Source: an uncultured Eubacteriales bacterium (GTDB lineage: Bacteria; Bacillota_A; Clostridia; Christensenellales; Aristaeellaceae). From it: a stretch of 7,802 nt of DNA. The DNA lies in contig CADBLV010000248.1 in NCBI GenBank assembly GCA_902795555.1, positions 1 through 7,802 of the forward strand. The letters are read 5' to 3'. The notes beneath the pieces were generated by a model. That model was given only the letters and a program-made list of their open reading frames with translations. It was not told the origin of the DNA and searched no databases. Made by a program: the position numbers and the translations under genes. Below, piece by piece: positions 1 through 6,685 of this stretch (position 1 is its first letter; each line of letters starts with the position of its first letter).

Positions 1-391
1 CCATGTGGGCGGACTGAGTGGCGCCTTCATCCCCGTGAGCGAGGACATCGGCATGATTGAGGCCGCGGCGAAGGGCGCTCTGACGCTGGAAAAGCTGGAG
101 GCCATGACCTGCGTATGCTCCGTCGGGCTGGACATGATTGCCGTTCCCGGGGACACGAGCGCGGCAGCCATCAGCGGAATCATCGCGGACGAGGCCGCCA
201 TCGGGATGATCAACAACAAGACCACAGCGGTGCGCGTGATTCCGGCAGTCGGGAAGAAAGCCGGGGACCGGGTCGAATTCGGCGGGCTGCTGGGTTTCGC
301 GCCTGTGATGCCGGTGAACCGATTCCGGAACGATGACTTCATCGCGCGGGGCGGACGGATTCCGGCGCCGCTGCACGCGATGCGAAACTGA
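1..391 (+). CDS. DUF711 / PFL-like (UPF0210) family protein, C-terminal part
   Basis: This is the last ~129 residues of a gene cut by the window start; the reading frame is open from base 2 to the TGA at 389-391. The visible protein begins [15 protein letters not shown] and ends [13 protein letters not shown], which I recognise as the conserved C-terminus of the DUF711/UPF0210 family (COG2848). Full members are about 450 residues long, so roughly 70% lies upstream. Known family structures have a barrel related to pyruvate formate-lyase, but to my knowledge no reaction has been firmly assigned. Family members often sit directly after a small ACT-domain protein gene (UPF0237), which would be outside this window. 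The stop is 33 bp before obgE, so co-transcription is possible. The family call is from motif recognition; the function is unknown. Confidence 0.9.
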   Translation, partial: HVGGLSGAFIPVSEDIGMIEAAAKGALTLEKLEAMTCVCSVGLDMIAVPGDTSAAAISGIIADEAAIGMINNKTTAVRVIPAVGKKAGDRVEFGGLLGFAPVMPVNRFRNDDFIARGGRIPAPLHAMRN

Positions 392-424
392 AGAAGAGAC
401 GAAACGGAGCAGGCAGAGGGAAAC

Positions 425-1693
425 ATGAGCAATTTTGTCGACCATGTGGTCATCACGGCGAAGGCCGGAAACGGCGGAAACGGATCCGCTTCCTTTCACC
501 GGGAGAAATTCGTGATTAACGGCGGGCCCGACGGCGGGGACGGCGGGCACGGCGGGGATGTGCTGTTTTACGCGGACGAAAACATGCACACGCTGCTGGA
601 TTTCCGATTTCGCAGCAAATACACGGCGGAAAACGGCGGAGACGGTCAATCCACCCGGCGCAGCGGCAAGAAGGGCGAGGACCTGATCATCAAGGTTCCC
701 GTGGGCACGGTTGTGCGGGACCAGGCGACGGGCCGGGTTATCGCGGACATGGATGTTGCCGGGGAAACGAAACGCGTGCTGAAGGGCGGAAGAGGCGGAT
801 GGGGGAACACCCATTTCGCCACGCCGACCCGGCAGGCGCCGAACTTTGCCCGGCCCGGCGTGAAGACGGACATTTACACGCTGGGACTGGAACTGAAGAC
901 CATTGCGGACGTGGGCCTGATCGGCTATCCCAACGTCGGGAAAAGCTCGATTCTTTCCGTGATTACCAGTGCGAAGCCGAAGATCGGAAACTATCATTTT
1001 ACGACGCTGACCCCCAATCTGGGGATTTTTCGCCGGTTTGGGGAGGATATCGTGATTGCGGACATTCCCGGGCTGATTGAGGGCGCCGCCGAAGGAGCCG
1101 GCCTGGGGCACGATTTCCTGCGGCATGTGGAACGGACGCGGCTGCTGCTGCACGTGCTTGACGTGAGCGGCAGCGAGGGCCGGGACCCCATCGAAGACTT
1201 TGACCGGATTAACGAGGAACTGAAGCAATACGGGCAGCTGGGGGATCTTCCGCAGATCATCGTATGCAACAAGACGGACCTGCCGGATCCGGACGAAAAC
1301 GCGGAACGCGTGAAGGCCATGGCTCAGGAACGGGGTCTGCCGATCTTTTTCGTGAGCGCGGCGACAAGACAGGGATTCGACGAGCTGATGGACGAGACGG
1401 CGCGGGAACTGAAGGAACTGCCGCCCATCGTTCATTTCGCGGAGGAGGAGCCGGAGGAGATTCATCACTCCATGAACGAATTCGAAGTGAGCCGGGAGGG
1501 GAACGAATTCGAAGTGACCGGCCACGGCGTCGAGATGATTCTGGACAGCGTGAATTTTGACGACCTGGAGAGCATGAACTGGTTCCACAGGACGCTGAAG
1601 CGGATCGGCGTGATCGACGCGCTGCGGGAGGCGGGAGCCGGCGAGGGAAGCACTGTTCGCATCGGGGATATCGAATTTGACTTTGTGGAATAA
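425..1693 (+). CDS. obgE: Obg family GTPase ObgE/CgtA
   Basis: A 422-residue Obg GTPase, which in bacteria binds the 50S ribosomal subunit late in its assembly and links ribosome maturation to growth and (p)ppGpp level. Residues 1-158 form the glycine-rich Obg fold (repeated GGxGG-type stretches at 16-45 and 120-127). The G domain follows: G1 GYPNVGKS at 167-174, the G2/switch I region TTLTPNLG at 193-200, G3 DIPG at 213-216, G4 NKTD at 282-285 and G5 SAA at 311-313. Residues ~348-422 match the C-terminal OCT domain of Firmicutes-type Obg. All nucleotide-binding motifs are intact and the length is normal. The ATG at 425 follows a purine-rich site (cagaggg) at suitable spacing, and the N-terminus MSNFVDHV fits the family. 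The gene lies 15 bp before the yhbY-like gene. A 17-bp direct repeat lies in the OCT-coding part. Confidence 0.98.
   Translation: MSNFVDHVVITAKAGNGGNGSASFHREKFVINGGPDGGDGGHGGDVLFYADENMHTLLDFRFRSKYTAENGGDGQSTRRSGKKGEDLIIKVPVGTVVRDQATGRVIADMDVAGETKRVLKGGRGGWGNTHFATPTRQAPNFARPGVKTDIYTLGLELKTIADVGLIGYPNVGKSSILSVITSAKPKIGNYHFTTLTPNLGIFRRFGEDIVIADIPGLIEGAAEGAGLGHDFLRHVERTRLLLHVLDVSGSEGRDPIEDFDRINEELKQYGQLGDLPQIIVCNKTDLPDPDENAERVKAMAQERGLPIFFVSAATRQGFDELMDETARELKELPPIVHFAEEEPEEIHHSMNEFEVSREGNEFEVTGHGVEMILDSVNFDDLESMNWFHRTLKRIGVIDALREAGAGEGSTVRIGDIEFDFVE
1474..1517 (+). repeat. 17-bp in-frame direct repeat inside obgE
   Basis: The 17 bases gaacgaattcgaagtga occur at 1474-1490 and again, identically, at 1501-1517. 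The offset of 27 bp is exactly nine codons. The repeat makes the peptide NEFEV appear twice (residues 351-355 and 360-364) at the entry to the OCT domain. The exact DNA identity suggests either a small local duplication or two similar beta strands using the same codons. Confidence 0.8.
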
Positions 1694-1708
1694 GACCAAG
1701 GAGGCAAC

Positions 1709-1996
1709 ATGACAGGAAAACAGCGGGCCAAACTGCGGGCCATGGCGAACACGATTGAAACCATTCTGTATATCGGGAAGGACGGCATCACCGACGGCAC
1801 CATTAAGGAAGCCTATGACGCGCTGGAGGCCCGGGAACTGATTAAGGGCTGCGTGCAGCAGGGGGCGCCCATCGACGCCCGGAGCGCCCTGCAGACCTTA
1901 TGCGAAAAAACCGGCGCGGAGCCGATTCAGCAGATCGGCCGGCGATTTGTGATGTATCGCCCGAGCAGGGAGAATCCGAAAATCGTGATTGAATGA
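1709..1996 (+). CDS. YhbY/YqeI-type CRM-domain RNA-binding protein
   Basis: A 95-residue protein consisting of essentially one CRM domain. It opens MTGKQRAKLRAMANTIE, followed by the GxxG loop in IGKDGIT (about residues 22-28) and the helix ALEARELIKG, all characteristic of the YhbY family. E. coli YhbY associates with pre-50S particles, and the fold resembles the C-terminal domain of IF3; the protein is thought to help 50S assembly through RNA contact. The length is typical. The ATG is preceded by a strong aaggagg site, and the gene follows obgE by 15 bp. The obg-yhbY pair is common in Firmicutes and fits a shared role in large-subunit assembly. In many Clostridia the next gene is nadD; here it is murC. 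Confidence 0.96.
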   Translation: MTGKQRAKLRAMANTIETILYIGKDGITDGTIKEAYDALEARELIKGCVQQGAPIDARSALQTLCEKTGAEPIQQIGRRFVMYRPSRENPKIVIE

Positions 1997-2034
1997 CCGG
2001 GGACCTGAACCAAACTGGATTTTTCACAGAAGAG

Positions 2035-2040
2035 AAGGGA
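2035..2040 (+). promoter_or_regulatory. Ribosome binding site selecting the TTG start of murC
   Basis: The purine run aaggga lies 6 nt before TTG 2047. The in-frame ATG at 1993, which overlaps the yhbY-like stop as ATGA, has no recognisable Shine-Dalgarno site (upstream bases are aaaatcgtgattga) and would add 18 residues absent from normal MurC proteins. The site therefore favours 2047, but not decisively, because coupled translation can work without its own site. Confidence 0.55.
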
Positions 2041-2046
2041 TCAGCT

Positions 2047-3465
2047 TTGACGAAGACGCCCCATATACGGGATTATGAGGGAAAACGGATTCATCTGATC
2101 GGCATCGGCGGAAGCAGCATGAGCGGACTGGCGGAGATGCTGGCGGAGAAGGGATACCGCGTGACGGGCAGCGACCGGGACAACGGATATCTGCTGGACA
2201 CGCTGCGAAAGAAAGGGATTCCCGTTTCCATCGGCCATCGGGCAGAAAACGTGCGGGGGGCGGATCTGATCGTTTATTCCGCGGCCATTTCTGCCGAAAA
2301 CCCGGAGAGAGCCGAGGCGGAAAGGCTCGGTATCCCCAGCCTGGAGCGGGCCTGGCTGCTGGGCCAGCTGATGGAAGGATTCCGATGGGCTGTGGGCGTT
2401 TGCGGCGCCCACGGAAAAACCACGGTGACCTCCCTGCTGAGCCAGATCCTGCTGGACCACGGGAAGGATCCCAGCATTCACATCGGGGGACGGCTGGACG
2501 CCATCGGCGGAAGCACCCGCGTCGGACACGGGGAGATCTTCGTCGCGGAGAGCTGCGAATTCAACCGCAGCTTTCTGCACATGCCGCCCACGATGGCCGT
2601 CGTGCTGAACATTGACGCGGATCACCTGGACTGCTATCGCGACCTGGACGAGATTGAGGAAACCTTCGGACAGTATCTGCGGATGGTTCCGGAAAGCGGG
2701 ATCGTGATCGGAAACGGGGATGATGACCGGATTCAAAGGCAGATGGCCCGGCTTTCCTGCCGGAAGGAAACCTTCGGCATGGGCGCGGAGAACGACTGGC
2801 ATCCGGAAAACCTGGAGGAGGACGAGCGGGGATATGCCTCGTTTGATCTGATTCACGGAGGGGAAAGGACCGCCCGGATCACCATGGGGGTTCCCGGGGG
2901 ATTCAACGTGATGAATGCGCTGGCCGCCGTTGCGGCGGCAGATGCTCTGGGAGTCAGTCCTGCGGAGAGTGCGGAAACGGTTGCCGCATTTCACGGCGCT
3001 CACCGGCGATTTGAACTGACGGACGTGATCGACGGCGTCGAAATCTTTCACGACTACGGTCACAATCCGACGGAGATGCGGAATGTTCTGTCCATCGCGC
3101 GGAAGCGATGCCGAAAGGGCCGGCTGATTGCCGTGATGCAGCCGCACACCTTCAGCCGGGTTCGGACCCTGTTTGACGACTATCTGACCTGCACGAAAGA
3201 GGCGGACATCACCCTGGTGACCGATATCTGCGCGGCGCGGGAAAAGGATCCCGGGGATCTGAACAGCGGAATGCTGGTCAAAGGCATGCGGGAAAACGGC
3301 ATCGACGCGATCTGGACGCCCAGCTTCGATGAGACGGAGGAATGGCTGCGGAAGAACTGGCGGAGCGGGGACCTGGTCGTGACGATGGGGTGCGGCGATA
3401 TCAACCTTCTGAACGCCCAGATTCACGAACACGAAAGCCGGAAGGCCGAACAGGTAAAGGCCTGA
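2047..3465 (+). CDS. murC: UDP-N-acetylmuramate--L-alanine ligase MurC
   Basis: MurC joins L-alanine to UDP-MurNAc with ATP, the first amino-acid addition in cytoplasmic peptidoglycan precursor synthesis. Counting from TTG 2047 (472 residues, normal for the family), the N-terminal UDP-binding domain has GIGGSSMSGLAE at 19-30, the central ATP-binding domain has GAHGKTT at 120-126, ESCEFNRSF at 168-176 and NIDADHLD at 188-195, and the C-terminal domain has HDYGHNPTE at 335-343, QPHTFSR at 365-371 and MGCGDI at 447-452. The YGHxPTE and QPHTFSR motifs separate MurC from MurD, MurE and MurF. Mpl is less likely in Gram-positive bacteria. Oddities are Asn where most MurC have a second His (YGHHPTE), and Cys for Ala in MGAGDI. 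An alternative start at ATG 1993 gives 490 residues; I prefer 2047 because of its ribosome site. alr starts 33 bp downstream, so two cell-wall alanine enzymes are adjacent. Confidence 0.94.
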   Translation: MTKTPHIRDYEGKRIHLIGIGGSSMSGLAEMLAEKGYRVTGSDRDNGYLLDTLRKKGIPVSIGHRAENVRGADLIVYSAAISAENPERAEAERLGIPSLERAWLLGQLMEGFRWAVGVCGAHGKTTVTSLLSQILLDHGKDPSIHIGGRLDAIGGSTRVGHGEIFVAESCEFNRSFLHMPPTMAVVLNIDADHLDCYRDLDEIEETFGQYLRMVPESGIVIGNGDDDRIQRQMARLSCRKETFGMGAENDWHPENLEEDERGYASFDLIHGGERTARITMGVPGGFNVMNALAAVAAADALGVSPAESAETVAAFHGAHRRFELTDVIDGVEIFHDYGHNPTEMRNVLSIARKRCRKGRLIAVMQPHTFSRVRTLFDDYLTCTKEADITLVTDICAAREKDPGDLNSGMLVKGMRENGIDAIWTPSFDETEEWLRKNWRSGDLVVTMGCGDINLLNAQIHEHESRKAEQVKA

Positions 3466-3498
3466 AGCCCAAAGAGCCATGAAAGACAGGAAACCAAA

Positions 3499-4653
3499 AT
3501 GACGAATCTTGTTCCACGAAATATCCGGATCATTCATGAGGACATTCTGAGAGACAACGTTCGGAAAATCCGATTCTGCCTGCCGAAAGGCACCAGGCTG
3601 ATGGCCGTCGTGAAGGCGGACGGATACGGCCACGGCGCCTTCACCGCCGCTCGGGCTGCCCTTTCGGGCGGGGCGGAGATGCTGGCGGTCGCCTCTGTGG
3701 ACGAAGGATTGAGGCTGCGGAAGGCGGGGATTGACGCTCCGATTCTTGTGCTGGGGGCTGTGACGGCGGCGGACGCGCGGGAAGGCGTTGAAGCCGGGCT
3801 GATTCAGACGGTTTGCAGCCGGGAAATGGTTCGGATGTGCGAGGAAGCGGGAAGGGATCTCGGAAAGAAAAGCGAAGTTCACCTGAAGGTTGACACAGGG
3901 ATGGGCCGGATCGGCGTTCGGCGCCCGGAGGAAGTCAACGACCTGGTCCGGGCGATCGCGGAAACCTCCTGCGTCAAGCTGACGGGGGTGTTTACCCATT
4001 TCTCCGACGCGGACGGGGACGCGGAGGGCGAGGCATTTACAGAAAAGCAGTTTCGGACCTTCCTGAGCCTGACCCGGAATCTGCCCCGGGAAGTGATTCG
4101 CCACTGCGCCAATTCCGCCGCGATTCACAGGCATCCCGAGATGGCGATGGACATGGTTCGATGCGGCATATCCATGTACGGCTATCCGCCGGTTTCAACG
4201 GATCTGGAGCTGAAGCCCTGCATGGAATGGCGATGCAAGGTGAGCTATGTGAAGGAACTGCCGGCGGGGGAATACATCAGCTACGGACGGACCTTCCGGA
4301 CTGAACAGCCCACACGAATCGCCACGATCACCTGCGGATACGCGGACGGATATCACCGGGCCGCGGGAGAAAAGGCGGAAGTGCTGATTCGGGGACAGCG
4401 GAGAAAAGTGGTCGGTCGGATCTGCATGGATCAGATGATGGTCGACGTGACGGGGGACGACGGGGTTCAGCCGGGGGATCCGGTGATCCTCATGGGCGAG
4501 GACGGCAGGGAACGGATTACCGCGGAGGATCTGGCCCGATGGAGCGGGACCATCAGCTATGAAATTCTGCTGAGCGTCGGCAGCCGGGTAGCGCGGATTA
4601 CAGAAGGACAGAAGGAAACCGAAAAAGCTTCCGAGGGAGGACAGGGACGATGA
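3499..4653 (+). CDS. alr: Alanine racemase
   Basis: A 384-residue PLP-dependent alanine racemase that interconverts L- and D-alanine and supplies D-Ala for the peptidoglycan stem peptide. The PLP lysine is K39 in AVVKADGYGHG. The second catalytic residue is Y281 in TCGYADGY, equivalent to Tyr265 of the Geobacillus stearothermophilus enzyme. Other family motifs are HLKVDTGMGRIG (128-139), GVFTHFSDAD (163-172), RHCANSAA (201-208), RCGISMYG (221-228) and GRICMDQMMVDV (306-317). The fold is an N-terminal TIM barrel with a C-terminal beta domain. The start has an agga site 7 nt upstream. The last ~16 residues (EGQKETEKASEGGQGR) are a hydrophilic tail beyond the usual end of the fold, and their codons contain the gggagg site of the next gene, which overlaps by 4 bp (ATGA). 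Confidence 0.97.
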   Translation: MTNLVPRNIRIIHEDILRDNVRKIRFCLPKGTRLMAVVKADGYGHGAFTAARAALSGGAEMLAVASVDEGLRLRKAGIDAPILVLGAVTAADAREGVEAGLIQTVCSREMVRMCEEAGRDLGKKSEVHLKVDTGMGRIGVRRPEEVNDLVRAIAETSCVKLTGVFTHFSDADGDAEGEAFTEKQFRTFLSLTRNLPREVIRHCANSAAIHRHPEMAMDMVRCGISMYGYPPVSTDLELKPCMEWRCKVSYVKELPAGEYISYGRTFRTEQPTRIATITCGYADGYHRAAGEKAEVLIRGQRRKVVGRICMDQMMVDVTGDDGVQPGDPVILMGEDGRERITAEDLARWSGTISYEILLSVGSRVARITEGQKETEKASEGGQGR

Positions 4654-5480
4654 GCAAAAACGAACTCTTCAAGGGCGGCAAAGGACCGCAGAACGTGGTG
4701 AAGAAACCTTTTCTGAAGGGGAAGGTGATCGACGGCGAAACATGGAAGAAGGCAGCGCTCTTCTTCGGCAGCCTGGTCATGATGTATTTTGTGACGCTGA
4801 TCGTCTGCTCCATGACCGGCTTTTCTCAGGTGTTTCTGCGCATCGCAGTGAACCTGGTGATCGTTGTCGGCATCCTGATGATCTTCTACAATAACGGGGT
4901 TAACCACGGAAGCAACGCCGTGGCCCGGGGAGAGATTGCCTGGCAGAAACAGGAGAAGGGAACGCCGCTGGCGGAGAGCGAGCAGCAGCTGTGCTATCAG
5001 CCGATGAAGGGATTTGTGATGGCCGCGATCGGCACGATTCCCGTGGTGATTCTGGGAGTGATTCTGGCCCTGACCGCCACGAAACAGACCGCTACCCAGG
5101 GAACCCTGCCCAGCTGGATTCAGAACTATTTGAACCGAAGCGAAGTCGGAGAGGCGCTGACCGCCTACACCAACCCCAAGGGCCTGAGCTTCGTGGAGCT
5201 GATTCGGATTGTCGTTCGGATTATCGTTCTTCCTTTCATCAACATGGTCGGGACGGCATCGGACAAGACCGCCGTGCTCTGGGTCGAGCGGCTGAGCCCC
5301 ATCCTTGCGCTGCTGCCGGCCGCGGCCTACGGCATCGGATTCACCAGGGGACCGGATGTTCGGGCCCAGGTCCATACGGAAATCGCCGCCAACACGAAAC
5401 GGCGGATTCGGCGGGAAAAGCGGGAAAAGCGGCTGCGCCTGCAGGCCGCCGAGCGCAAGGGCCCGAAACAGCTGAACTGA
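4650..5480 (+). CDS. Uncharacterised multi-pass membrane protein coupled to alr
   Basis: I do not recognise this 276-residue protein. By eye it has five hydrophobic segments: about 35-55, 60-79, 121-141, 181-199 and 214-231. The first ~30 residues are hydrophilic and lysine-rich with no cleavable signal peptide. A soluble stretch (81-118) separates segments 2 and 3, and another (142-178, with many Thr, Asn and Gln) separates segments 3 and 4. The C-terminal tail (233-276) is strongly basic, with an RRIRREKREKR-type run near 251-261 that would be expected in the cytoplasm, possibly contacting lipid or nucleic acid. The ATG overlaps the alr stop (ATGA) and has gggagg 9 nt upstream inside alr, so translational coupling is likely. 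It is a real gene by frame, ribosome site and spacing, but no catalytic motif is visible. A link to cell-wall precursor metabolism is inferred from position only. Confidence 0.85.
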   Translation: MSKNELFKGGKGPQNVVKKPFLKGKVIDGETWKKAALFFGSLVMMYFVTLIVCSMTGFSQVFLRIAVNLVIVVGILMIFYNNGVNHGSNAVARGEIAWQKQEKGTPLAESEQQLCYQPMKGFVMAAIGTIPVVILGVILALTATKQTATQGTLPSWIQNYLNRSEVGEALTAYTNPKGLSFVELIRIVVRIIVLPFINMVGTASDKTAVLWVERLSPILALLPAAAYGIGFTRGPDVRAQVHTEIAANTKRRIRREKREKRLRLQAAERKGPKQLN

Positions 5481-5564
5481 CCGACCGACGGCCTGCTCGG
5501 ATCCGGATCCCCGAAGGGGGAGCCTGGACCCGGGCAGCACGGCAGGGGTGAACCGACTGTTCAC

Positions 5565-5572
5565 AGAGGAGG
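5565..5572 (+). promoter_or_regulatory. Ribosome binding site deciding the rsmD start
   Basis: The strong site agaggagg ends directly against ATG 5573, leaving no spacer, but lies 9 nt before ATG 5582, which is ideal. This places the start at 5582 and gives the family-typical N-terminus MRIIAGEARG. Confidence 0.8.
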
Positions 5573-5581
5573 ATGACCGGC

Positions 5582-6148
5582 ATGCGCATCATTGCCGGAG
5601 AGGCAAGGGGACGGACGATTCAGGCGCCGCCGGGAAATCGGACCCGTCCGACGCTGGACCGGGTTCGTGAGAACCTGTTCAATATGATTCAGGGCGAAGT
5701 TTCCGGAAGCCGTGTGCTGGATCTGTTTGCCGGCAGCGGGGCGCTGAGCCTGGAGGCGCTGAGCCGGGGAGCTGCCTATGCCGTGATGGTGGACCGAGAC
5801 CGGAACGCCCACCGGTGTCAGCAGGCGAATCTGCAGGCGCTGGGCATGGCGGAGAAGGCGAAAACGATGCTCAGCGAATGGCAGAGCGCGATGAAAGCGC
5901 TTGGAACGGCCGGGGAACGCTTTGATCTGATCTTTCTGGATCCCCCCTATGAGATGAGCGATCTGCGGGAGGTTTTTGAGGGTCTGGGTCCGCTGATGGC
6001 CCGGGAATGCCTGATCGTCAGCGAACATCCGGCCGGGAAGCCGCCGGCCGTACCGCCGGAATACGCGAAAGAGCGCGAAAGAGACTGGGGATACTGCGGC
6101 GTGACGCTGTATCGGCGCAAAGAGGAAGCGCCGGAAGAAATGATCTGA
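5582..6148 (+). CDS. rsmD: 16S rRNA (guanine(966)-N(2))-methyltransferase RsmD
   Basis: A 188-residue SAM-dependent methyltransferase of the RsmD family, which methylates the exocyclic amine of G966 (E. coli numbering) in 16S rRNA within the assembled small subunit. The N-terminus MRIIAGEARGR and the stretch RPTLDRVRENLFNMI (22-36) are hallmarks of the family. Motif I is VLDLFAGSGALSLEALSRGA (45-64), the acidic end of strand 2 is D71 in VMVDRD, and the catalytic motif IV is FLDPPYE (118-124). Length is normal. The upstream ATG at 5573 would add only MTG and lacks a usable ribosome spacing. coaD begins 19 bp downstream; rsmD-coaD is a widely conserved neighbour pair in bacteria, which supports both calls. 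Confidence 0.97.
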   Translation: MRIIAGEARGRTIQAPPGNRTRPTLDRVRENLFNMIQGEVSGSRVLDLFAGSGALSLEALSRGAAYAVMVDRDRNAHRCQQANLQALGMAEKAKTMLSEWQSAMKALGTAGERFDLIFLDPPYEMSDLREVFEGLGPLMARECLIVSEHPAGKPPAVPPEYAKERERDWGYCGVTLYRRKEEAPEEMI

Positions 6149-6167
6149 CCGGAAAGGAAAGAGGCCT

Positions 6168-6653
6168 ATGAGCAGCTGCGTGATTCCGGGTTCCTTTGAC
6201 CCGGTTACCATCGGACATGTCTCCCTGATCCGGCAGGCCGCGGGCCTGTTTGACCGGGTGACCGTGACGGTGATGGTCAATATTCACAAACAGTCCGCGA
6301 TCTCCGTGGAAGAGCGATGCCGGTTTCTGGAAAGGAGCCTGGAAGACATCCCAAATGTGCGGGTTATGCAGTGGGACGGACTGCTGGTCGATTTAATGCG
6401 AAAAAACGGGGAGAAATGCATCGTGCGGGGATGCCGGAGCGGGAACGAATTTGACAGCGAATCCGCATCTGCCGCCATCAACCGGCTGCTTTATCCGGAG
6501 ATCAGTTATGTGCTGATTCCCGCAGAGGACAGCCTCAGCTGTGTTTCCTCCAGCGCCGTGAGAGAAATTATCGCTTTCGGCGGGGATCCAAAACCTTTTT
6601 TACCGCCTGATAGCGCGGAGGAAATCGTCAGAGCGCTGTCGAAAGAGAAATAA
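6168..6653 (+). CDS. coaD: Phosphopantetheine adenylyltransferase (CoaD)
   Basis: CoaD transfers AMP from ATP to 4'-phosphopantetheine, giving dephospho-CoA, the penultimate step of CoA synthesis. The 161-residue length is normal. The nucleotidyltransferase signature is GSFDPVTIGH (8-17), including T14 and H17; the lysine of the NxxK motif is K41; the RGxR motif is R87-R90 in VRGCRSGNEFDSE; and the C-terminal VSSSAVREI (126-134) matches the usual SSS/T-x-V-[KR]-E motif. The segment after RGxR is unusual: most CoaD proteins have an aromatic residue just before the conserved Glu (FEYE), whereas this one reads FDSE, followed by SASAAINRLL rather than the usual Gln/Met-rich helix. The catalytic residues remain, so it is probably active. 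An aaggaaagagg purine run precedes the ATG. Confidence 0.95.
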   Translation: MSSCVIPGSFDPVTIGHVSLIRQAAGLFDRVTVTVMVNIHKQSAISVEERCRFLERSLEDIPNVRVMQWDGLLVDLMRKNGEKCIVRGCRSGNEFDSESASAAINRLLYPEISYVLIPAEDSLSCVSSSAVREIIAFGGDPKPFLPPDSAEEIVRALSKEK

Positions 6654-6685
6654 ACGGAGAATAAAAACCGGAGGAGAAGAGAAAA

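Noticed and set aside
1993..2046. ATG 1993 (overlapping the yhbY-like stop) as the murC start.
   Set aside because: There is no ribosome site, and the extra 18 residues do not resemble a MurC N-terminus. It remains possible by coupled reinitiation, so 2047 is a preference and not a certainty.
2041..4134. A 697-codon open frame on the minus strand across murC and alr.
   Set aside because: Both underlying + strand genes are clear enzymes with intact motifs. The minus-strand product is rich in Pro, Arg, His and Gln without recognisable domains, as expected from an antisense frame in GC-rich genes with strong codon bias.
5509..5535. Two adjacent GC-rich mini hairpins (cccc-gaa-gggg and gcctg-gacc-cgggc) between the membrane protein gene and rsmD, considered as a terminator.
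   Set aside because: Stems are only 4-5 bp, one includes a G-U pair, and no T run follows. I also see no good promoter in this 101-bp gap, so read-through into rsmD is more likely.
4557..5564. A 335-codon minus-strand frame opposite the membrane protein.
   Set aside because: It has compositionally biased antisense sequence (His, Gln, Arg) and no convincing family motif; the + strand gene has a ribosome site, coupling and clean hydrophobic segments.
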